Notes under the pieces: model-generated
What the model saw: the letters and a program-made list of their open reading frames with translations, nothing else
Told to the model about the DNA's origin: nothing
Databases searched by the model: none
From: Bacteroidota bacterium
Lineage (GTDB): Bacteria > Bacteroidota > Bacteroidia > Chitinophagales > Chitinophagaceae
Direction of reading: 5' to 3'
Length of the DNA: 64,000 bases
Assembly (NCBI GenBank): GCA_018266455.1
Contig: JAFEAJ010000056.1
Span: 1 to 64,000, forward strand
Shown here: positions 54,692 through 61,035 of the stretch, one piece after another
Layout of the letters: each line of letters begins with the position of its first letter
How positions within the stretch are numbered: the first letter of the stretch is position 1
Translations under genes and position numbers: made by a program

Positions 54692-55591
54692 TCAGGCGTT
54701 ACGGAACTTTAACGGGGTAGTGTCTGCATATTTTTTGAAGAAGTTATTGAAATGGGTAACTTCTTTAAAGTCTAAAGCGAAGGCAATATCTAAAACAGAC
54801 CATTGCGTCTGCTTCAACAATATCTTAGCCTCCTGGAAAATCCGTTCAATAACGATTTGTGATGTAGTTTTTCCTGTGCTGTCCTTGATTGCCCTGTTGA
54901 GATAGTTCACATGAATGTTCAGTTGGCTGGCAAAATCAGATGCGGAATGCAGTTCAAGTGTTTGGTGTTGCTCATCTATCGGAAACTGACGTTCCAATAA
55001 ATCAAAAAATAATCCGGTAATCCTTTGCAGACTGTTGACCGTTTTGGTTTCAATAATCACATCAGGTTTAATTTTGAGCGCCTTATGTATCAATCTAAAA
55101 ACAAGATTATGCAGCAAATCATATTTGAAAGGATAATCCGAGTTGATTTCTTCAGTCATTTCCTCAAATATGTCCTTTACTTCCTGCATTTGTGTTTTGG
55201 TCAGTTCAAAGACGTGGTTGCCGTTAGGTTGAAAAACAGGATAGTGGTTAATATTATCCAACTGATACAAAAACTGATGTGTGAAAATACAGAAGTACCC
55301 CCTTTTTATTCCGTTGGACTCTTCCCAGGTGTAGGGGATGTTGGGGTCTGAAAAAACCAATGCATATTTTTTTATTTCCCGGGACTTGTCGGCATAGTGA
55401 AGAGTGCCTTTACCAATGGCCAGGCTTATCTTGTAATAATCACTTCTTCTGTAAGACAATGGCCGGGCATTGTTCCCTAAAAAAGGCTCTAAACGAAATA
55501 CGTTAAATTGTCCTGGTTCTTTATGTAAACTATCCGGAACACTACCGTATCTCGTTTTGTAGAAGTCTTCAAGTTCTTTTAATTCTAACAT
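54692..55591 (-). CDS. AraC family transcriptional regulator
   Basis: 299 residues. The N-terminal cupin-like ligand domain (RPLSYRRSDYYKISLAIGKG, ALVFSDPNIPYTWEESNGIK) precedes a C-terminal double helix-turn-helix (ASDFASQLNIHVNYLNRAIK, SQIVIERIFQEAKILLKQTQ, VLDIAFALDFKEVTHFNNFF). It sits between the quinone-reductase-like gene and the NAD(P)-binding gene, on the same strand, and probably controls this electrophile/aldehyde-response cluster (inference). Confidence 0.92.
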   Translation of the reverse strand: MLELKELEDFYKTRYGSVPDSLHKEPGQFNVFRLEPFLGNNARPLSYRRSDYYKISLAIGKGTLHYADKSREIKKYALVFSDPNIPYTWEESNGIKRGYFCIFTHQFLYQLDNINHYPVFQPNGNHVFELTKTQMQEVKDIFEEMTEEINSDYPFKYDLLHNLVFRLIHKALKIKPDVIIETKTVNSLQRITGLFFDLLERQFPIDEQHQTLELHSASDFASQLNIHVNYLNRAIKDSTGKTTSQIVIERIFQEAKILLKQTQWSVLDIAFALDFKEVTHFNNFFKKYADTTPLKFRNA

Positions 55592-55635
55592 GTTGTAAAA
55601 TTACAAAAATCAAAACAATAAGTATATGTTCCTCA

Positions 55636-56202
55636 TCAGGGCTTACTTATCCCGAGATTTTCTTTTTTATGTAATTCAGGATGTTGAATAAGGCTTGCCA
55701 CAAACGCAGCAATGCTTTTTCTGGAAATGGCTGAACCTGTTTCCGGCTGTCCTTTTTGGGTCAAAGCATAATCCACTTCATCGGCGTTGGTAAACCAGTC
55801 GGGGCGAAGGATGGTGTAATCCAAACCGGAGGCTTCAATAACATCTGCCAATGCCCTGTAAGGCTTCAATACAGGATCCAAAGGGGTTTTATAAATACCA
55901 ATGGAACTGATGGCGATAATTCTTTTAACGCCTGTTTCCTGCATGGCTTTTACAATGTTTTTGGTCATTACTTCAAGGTTTCCTGCAAGATTTACATATA
56001 CTATATCCTGACCTGCTATTGCATTTTTTACATCCTGATACTTCATTGCATCGCCTTGTATGAAGCTGGTATTTCCAGCCTCCGATGACCTGCTTTTGCT
56101 TCTTGCAAACAGCGTAAGTTGCACATCTGTTTGTTTCTTTACTTCTTCTATTACCACAGTGGCAAGGCTTCCTGTAGCTCCTATGATTAATACTTTTTTC
56201 AT
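55636..56202 (-). CDS. NAD(P)H-binding atypical SDR
   Basis: 188 residues with the N-terminal glycine loop LIIGATGSLATVVIEEVKKQ, QDIVYVNLAG, GVKRIIAISSIGIYK and DYTILRPDWFTNADEV, as in NmrA/SDR-a5-type redox sensors or reductases. It carries no classical YxxxK pair in the usual place. A broken 3-prime copy of the same gene is at 51197-51331. It ends 44 bp upstream of the AraC gene start on the same strand. Confidence 0.88.
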   Translation of the reverse strand: MKKVLIIGATGSLATVVIEEVKKQTDVQLTLFARSKSRSSEAGNTSFIQGDAMKYQDVKNAIAGQDIVYVNLAGNLEVMTKNIVKAMQETGVKRIIAISSIGIYKTPLDPVLKPYRALADVIEASGLDYTILRPDWFTNADEVDYALTQKGQPETGSAISRKSIAAFVASLIQHPELHKKENLGISKP

Positions 56203-56232
56203 TTTGATTTTGATTACGACTAATAATAAATT

Positions 56233-56664
56233 TTAATTGATTACACTTGCCTTAAGCGCCAGCATCTTCCAGGGACTTTTGGTGTTCTCTCTTGTAAAGA
56301 CTTCAATGTAGGAAAGTTGTTGTATCCTCTTATTTCCTGAAATGGTCATGTCAAATTTCCCTTTACCGATGACTGTTGCCGTATTTCCAGAAACGGTAGC
56401 CGTATTCTCTGTTATTTCAATTGCATTATGTTTAAAATCCTCCCCGGAAAGCCGCTTGATATAAGCTGACTTTTGACTGATACTGCCATCAGAACCTACT
56501 ACAATAAATTTCGTATGCAAAATATTCGCGACAGAATCAATTTTGTTTTCAACTTCCCATTTAAAAATATCTGCTGAAATCTTTAAAACTTCGTTTTCAG
56601 AGGTCTTCTGACTGAATCCTTTTACGGTTAAAAGGAGACATATTGTTATAAAAAAATATCTCAT
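56233..56664 (-). CDS. exported NTF2-like (DUF4440-type) protein
   Basis: 143 residues with a signal peptide (about 1-18) and an NTF2-like alpha+beta core (ISADIFKWEVENKIDSVANI, FIVVGSDGSISQKSAYIKRL, ATVSGNTATVIGKGKFDMTI). Family knowledge: SnoaL/DUF4440 folds are small ligand-binding or enzymatic cups. Periplasmic, function unknown. It lies 30 bp upstream of the NAD(P)-binding gene. Confidence 0.85.
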   Translation of the reverse strand: MRYFFITICLLLTVKGFSQKTSENEVLKISADIFKWEVENKIDSVANILHTKFIVVGSDGSISQKSAYIKRLSGEDFKHNAIEITENTATVSGNTATVIGKGKFDMTISGNKRIQQLSYIEVFTRENTKSPWKMLALKASVIN

Positions 56665-56699
56665 CTTATTTCTTTTGAATGGTTTTTAATAATCAACAT

Positions 56700-57926
56700 T
56701 TAAGTAATGACTAATTTTTTTTGGTGTGTATTTAGCGCATAAAATGCAATGATTCCCGAAATGACCAGCAACACAATTCCAATCGTGAGAATGATTCTGA
56801 AATTCAAAAAATCTGCGAGATAACCCCAGGCGCCGGCCATTATGGCGCCGCCAAGCGCCAGGGCAATGGAGATGTTGGAAAATATTTTTGAATAATCTTT
56901 TGTGCCAAAAACGGTTCGTACCAATAAAGCAGTTTCCACGGTAACTCCTGCATAAGCCCATCCGAATAAAAATCCACCAATGGTCATCCATGCCATTCCT
57001 TCTCTTCCCATGAGCAGAAATACAAAACCCAAAATTCCTAAACCTGTTGAAGTCAATACTCCTGCCCGTGAGCTTTTATCATTGATTGAACCCAAAGCCA
57101 CTTTGCCGATGGTAACACCCAGCATAATGGCCGAAGCTACCAATGCGGATTGCTCTACACTAAAGCCAACGCTGGTAACATAAGTGGGCAAAAACAAATT
57201 GAGCGTGGAAACGGCGATCATAAAAAAGGCGAAAACCAGTAAGGCATAAAACACAGGCGATTTAATGGCAACGGCGTAGTCCATTCCGGTTTTTTGAATG
57301 TCTGCCGTTTCTGTTATTTCGCCAAAAGGCTTTATCCCTTTATCCGATGGATGGTTTCGCAACAAGATACCGAGCAACGGGGTAGCCACTGCAAGAATGA
57401 GAATGCCAAAAATTAAATAGGTGGTTCTCCATCCGTAGGTTTCAATTAAATATCCGCCAAAGGGATTGAACAATATGCCACCAATACCCGAAGCAGCACT
57501 GCATAATCCAATAAAGAAACCAACTCTTGTATTGAACCAGCGATTGATTAAAACAGGATAACTCAGGTAAAGAAGAAATGCCAACGCAATACCGATAACC
57601 GCACCTGCCATGTAAAAATGCCAGACTGATGTAAACTGCGACATTGCTAAATACACTAAGCCTACAACACCCGAACAAACCGTGAGCAACCACCTTACAC
57701 TGTATTTATCCATCATTTTTCCGGCAACGGAAAGCATCAAAAACGAACAGGCATATACGAAGGTCATATACAAACCGAAATTGCCTTTTGAAACACCCAG
57801 GTCGGTACTTACAGGCGTGTAGAAAATACCTGCGGTACTCATGACCAAACCAATAATGACACCCATTATCAAACAGCAGCAAATAACGATAACGTAGCCG
57901 TAATGAAATGTAGATGAATTTGCCAT
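56700..57926 (-). CDS. MFS transporter (oxalate/formate antiporter-like)
   Basis: 408 residues from ATG 57926 (MANSSTFHYGYVIVICCCL). The frame extending to 57995 would overlap the upstream SDR gene end and is rejected. Twelve helices with YGYVIVICCCLIMGVIIGLV, MDKYSVRWLLTVCSGVVGLV, NRWFNTRVGFFIGLCSAASG and GGIVMAGAWGYL-like end blades (here GGAIMAGAWGYLADF). Matches the monocarboxylate/oxalate-formate antiporter-like branch. Probably exports or imports an organic anion related to the SDR substrate encoded 10 bp upstream. Confidence 0.88.
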   Translation of the reverse strand: MANSSTFHYGYVIVICCCLIMGVIIGLVMSTAGIFYTPVSTDLGVSKGNFGLYMTFVYACSFLMLSVAGKMMDKYSVRWLLTVCSGVVGLVYLAMSQFTSVWHFYMAGAVIGIALAFLLYLSYPVLINRWFNTRVGFFIGLCSAASGIGGILFNPFGGYLIETYGWRTTYLIFGILILAVATPLLGILLRNHPSDKGIKPFGEITETADIQKTGMDYAVAIKSPVFYALLVFAFFMIAVSTLNLFLPTYVTSVGFSVEQSALVASAIMLGVTIGKVALGSINDKSSRAGVLTSTGLGILGFVFLLMGREGMAWMTIGGFLFGWAYAGVTVETALLVRTVFGTKDYSKIFSNISIALALGGAIMAGAWGYLADFLNFRIILTIGIVLLVISGIIAFYALNTHQKKLVIT

Positions 57927-57936
57927 AGCTGTAGTT

Positions 57937-58779
57937 TTATTTTTTTTCCGGTTGAAGCGGGCCGTAGAAATAAGAAGCGGTAGCGCCACCATCAATCAAA
58001 AAATCTGAACCGGTGATGAATGCACCTTTTTCGGAGAGGAGCAGTTCTGCTACATTCGCCACTTCATCCGCCATTCCGGGGCGGCCTGCCGGAGATTTTG
58101 CAAACATATTTCTATAAAATTCGGCATGCAGTCCATTTATTTCGTCCATGGCTAATGGTGTGATGATGATACCCGGAGAAATGGCATTTACCCTGGCACC
58201 TCTTTCGCCCCATTTTACTGCTTCGGCCATTACCCGTTTTCCATTGCAACGTTTTGACATTTGATAGGCGTGCAAAGTGTCTTTGATGTTTTCGGGTTTT
58301 AGCATTTCCAAATTCAATAATTCTTCTGTTGGCGTTGTTGCCAATAGCCTGTCTTCTTCGGCCGTTAGTGCCGGCATTCTGTAACCTGATTGACTGGAAA
58401 TAGTTACGGCCGTGCCGCCTGGTTTGATCACTTTGCCAAACTCTTCGAGCAAAACTGCTGTTCCGTATAAATCCACCGCCAGAATATGTTCCTTGGTAGA
58501 TTGGCTTGGCGAGAGCCCCGCAGCATTCACAAACATGGCAATTTCACCTTCCTTTTGTGCTGCTGCTATCAACTCTAAAATAGAAGCTCTTGATGAAATA
58601 TCTGTTTTAAAAGGAACGGCATCAAAGCCTGCTTCCACCAGGGTTTTGGTGATGGCTTGTGCATTTTCCAATTTCCAGTCGGCAACAAAAATTTTATCGC
58701 CATAAGCCATTCTTCTTACAATGGCCATACCGAGCTGTCCGGCTCCGGTTAATACGATGACGTCTTTTTTTGTACTCAT
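57937..58779 (-). CDS. SDR family oxidoreductase
   Basis: 280 residues. The cofactor loop reads VLTGAGQLGMAIVRR (an unusual GAGQLG rather than GxxxGIG). A catalytic-type Ser is in TAVTISSQSGYRM and the Tyr/Lys pair in AYQMSKRCNGKR. ARVNAISPGIIITPLAMDEI and FITGSDFLIDGGATASYF are typical of SDRs. The central insertion LTAEEDRLLATTPTEELL lengthens the substrate loop. It is followed 10 bp later by the MFS gene. Substrate unknown. Confidence 0.88.
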   Translation of the reverse strand: MSTKKDVIVLTGAGQLGMAIVRRMAYGDKIFVADWKLENAQAITKTLVEAGFDAVPFKTDISSRASILELIAAAQKEGEIAMFVNAAGLSPSQSTKEHILAVDLYGTAVLLEEFGKVIKPGGTAVTISSQSGYRMPALTAEEDRLLATTPTEELLNLEMLKPENIKDTLHAYQMSKRCNGKRVMAEAVKWGERGARVNAISPGIIITPLAMDEINGLHAEFYRNMFAKSPAGRPGMADEVANVAELLLSEKGAFITGSDFLIDGGATASYFYGPLQPEKK

Positions 58780-58855
58780 ATTATAATGTATTTAAAAGGA
58801 AGGCAAGAAAAAAAATCCATCTTATTATATTTTGTGTCTTCATCATGGTACGTTT

Positions 58856-59377
58856 TTATTTTACCGCGGCAGCATAGTCATCATCAGAAACAGGCTCCAG
58901 CCAGGTGTTTTGATTTGTCTGCGGATTACAGGTTATCGCAAGGTGTGAAAACCAACTGTCGGGTGCTGCTCCGTGCCAATGTGCTACGTTTGGTGCGATT
59001 TCTACCACATCACCTTCTACTAAACGTCGGGCGGGTTTACCGCGTTCCTGATAATAACCAATGCCACCAACAACAATAAGAATTTGACCGCCGCTGTGGC
59101 TGTGCCAGTTATTGCGGCAACCCGGTTCAAACGTAACATTGGATAAGGGTACGTTCAGGTCCTTATTGCTTGTTAAAGGTGCAAGCCATGATTTTCCGGA
59201 GAAGTATTGTGCATAGCCTGTGTTTTCCTCGCCAAGAGGGAAATCGCAGATTTTTGGAATTGCTGTTTTCATTTTATTGGTTTTTTGAGTTTGAATATTT
59301 TGTTCATTGCAGGATGATAAGAAGAGTGATACTCCTGTTATTATCCCAATGAAAAATGTTTTGATGAAGTTGTTCAT
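58856..59377 (-). CDS. cupin-domain lipoprotein
   Basis: 173 residues with a lipoprotein signal (SLFLSSCNEQ, Cys about 23). One cupin barrel: metal ligands in NNWHSHSGGQILIVVGGIG, a second motif VEIAPNVAHWHGAAPDSWF. Family knowledge: similar cupins accompany carboxymuconolactone decarboxylases and redox operons. Periplasmic metal-binding protein, likely enzymatic. It lies 76 bp upstream of the SDR gene and 10 bp downstream of the DUF2255 gene. Confidence 0.88.
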   Translation of the reverse strand: MNNFIKTFFIGIITGVSLFLSSCNEQNIQTQKTNKMKTAIPKICDFPLGEENTGYAQYFSGKSWLAPLTSNKDLNVPLSNVTFEPGCRNNWHSHSGGQILIVVGGIGYYQERGKPARRLVEGDVVEIAPNVAHWHGAAPDSWFSHLAITCNPQTNQNTWLEPVSDDDYAAAVK

Positions 59378-59387
59378 TGTAATTTAT

Positions 59388-59777
59388 TTATTCGGATGTC
59401 GGAACTATTCTAACAGTAGCCGCTTTGCCCTTTTCGCTAATCATCGGAAACAGGTAAGGACTGCTGTTGTATTTTTTTTGATAGGCTGCATCAATCTTAT
59501 CATTAATCGCAGCTTCTACCGGTTCAAACGCTACATCAATCACCATTCCGGCAGCGTGAATGCGTCCGGCCTTTTGTGTGATCGCTGATTGATACCACCG
59601 GGAATGAATGCCGTTGTAGGCTCTCACGTATAAATCGCCATCCACTACCACATTCCATATCCAGGTGGGCGTTCCGTAAGTTTTGCCATCTTCCCGGAAA
59701 GGTGATATTTTAAGGTCATCTGCGGTATCTATTTTTTTGAGTTGCTCTTTTGAGAATTTTATGGTTTGTGTTTTCAT
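59388..59777 (-). CDS. DUF2255 family protein
   Basis: 129 residues, full length for DUF2255. Core: ISPFREDGKTYGTPTWIWNV, VDGDLYVRAYNGIHSRWYQS, AITQKAGRIHAAGMVIDVAF. Split-barrel-like small protein of unknown function, cytosolic, common in oxidoreductase clusters. First gene of the minus-strand run, transcribed divergently from the AraC gene at 59937. A candidate -7 box is at 59838-59845. Confidence 0.88.
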   Translation of the reverse strand: MKTQTIKFSKEQLKKIDTADDLKISPFREDGKTYGTPTWIWNVVVDGDLYVRAYNGIHSRWYQSAITQKAGRIHAAGMVIDVAFEPVEAAINDKIDAAYQKKYNSSPYLFPMISEKGKAATVRIVPTSE

Positions 59778-59837
59778 TGTAGTTTAAATTTTTCTTTCAA
59801 TCTGTTTTGCTGTGTCCTATCTTTTATTTTGATAATG

Positions 59838-59845
59838 CAAAGGTA
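59838..59845 (-). promoter_or_regulatory. candidate -7 element for the DUF2255-headed operon
   Basis: TACCTTTG on the minus strand matches TAnnTTTG exactly, 60 bp upstream of the ATG at 59777. A matching TTTG at the -33 spacing was not seen, so support is partial. Confidence 0.35.
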
Positions 59846-59936
59846 TTTTGCCGATACTTCCTGATTGTTACACGTATCACGTCAATAGTTTCAAATATTG
59901 CGTATTTTAGTCACTGCTTTAAAAATGCAATGAACT

Positions 59937-60755
59937 ATGGCTTTACCAACCATTGTGCTATTAGAAATAACGCGCGAAAAGGATCTGCCGAAAAATTTTC
60001 ACCGTCAGTACCATACACATCTCTATTGCCATCGGGGAAGCATCCGGTTTTTGTTTAACGACACGAAGATGGAATGTAAGGCCGGGCAGTTTTTGTTTTG
60101 GTTTGCGGAAAGCAGGCTTTCAGGTTTGCAGTTTTCAAAAAATTTTAAAGCCACCGTGCTCTTAGTAGCAAAGGATTTTCTTACAAATAATATTCCTGAT
60201 CAAAGTTGGGGTCTCAATGCCATGCTCTACTCCCGCACCCACCCGGTAAAGGAAATTTCTACCAAAAGAGATAAGGAAAAAATACTCAGCAATTTTAAAA
60301 CGATAAACAAACGCTTCCTGGAAACAGATCACCGGTTTTATGAAGCAGCACTGGAACTGCAAATGAAACTCTTCATTTTAGAAATGTGGAACCTGTTTGC
60401 GAAATTCTATGAAAGCCGCAAACACAGTGTACAAACGGGAAACATCTATGAGCAGTATATGCAACTTTTATCTGAACATTGCCTGCAACAACGGGAAGTA
60501 CAGTTTTACAGTGAGCAATTACACATCACCGCCAAATACCTTAACCATCTTTGCAAAGTTCATTCAGGCGTTACCGCATCTGAATGGATACAACGCCATG
60601 CCCGTGAACGCATCATTATTCTGCTGCAGAGCAAACGCTTCAACATCTCAGAGATCGCCGATGAAATGGAATTCAGCAGCCGCTCGTTTTTTACAAGGTA
60701 TGTGAAGAAGTTGCTGGGTGTTACGCCGAGTGAGTACAGGGCGAGGCTGGGGTGA
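59937..60755 (+). CDS. AraC family transcriptional regulator
   Basis: 272 residues. N-terminal AraC-binding cupin with HTHLYCHRGSIRFLF and a helical linker, then the C-terminal HTH (LHITAKYLNHLCKVHSGVTA, EWIQRHARERIIILLQSKRF, ISEIADEMEFSSRSFFTRYV, LLGVTPSEYRARLG). Divergent from the DUF2255/cupin/SDR/MFS run, so it probably controls that operon through the 159-bp intergenic region. Second AraC protein in this island. Confidence 0.92.
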   Translation: MALPTIVLLEITREKDLPKNFHRQYHTHLYCHRGSIRFLFNDTKMECKAGQFLFWFAESRLSGLQFSKNFKATVLLVAKDFLTNNIPDQSWGLNAMLYSRTHPVKEISTKRDKEKILSNFKTINKRFLETDHRFYEAALELQMKLFILEMWNLFAKFYESRKHSVQTGNIYEQYMQLLSEHCLQQREVQFYSEQLHITAKYLNHLCKVHSGVTASEWIQRHARERIIILLQSKRFNISEIADEMEFSSRSFFTRYVKKLLGVTPSEYRARLG

Positions 60756-60936
60756 GGCTTATTTTTTACCCGTTACCAAAAAATTGGGACGAATTTTCTT
60801 CTTTCCATTTAGCCCTAATTGGCATAATATAATCCTAACATCAAACAACAACCAAGAATACTAAATCTTCTGTGCATAAATATCTTAGCTTCGTTTTCAT
60901 TAACTTTAAATCTTATTTATCATAGCATTATAACTT

Positions 60937-61035
60937 ATGGCTAAAGCTAAAAAGACTTCGACTTCAAAAAAGCCAATAGAACAATACGAACATAAAGACA
61001 AGCAACGGGTAAACAACCCACCGTGGGACTGGTAG
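60937..61035 (+). other. displaced N-terminal segment of the mod gene (out of frame)
   Basis: ATG 60937 starts 32 lysine-rich codons (SKKPIEQYEHKDKQRVNNPP) that stop at TAG 61033. Adding one base between CCACC and GTGGG near 61022 would join them directly to VGLVDAHTDN of the main frame, in which the codon at 60993-60995 is a stop. TAACTTTA at 60901-60908 could be its -7 box. Confidence 0.7.
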
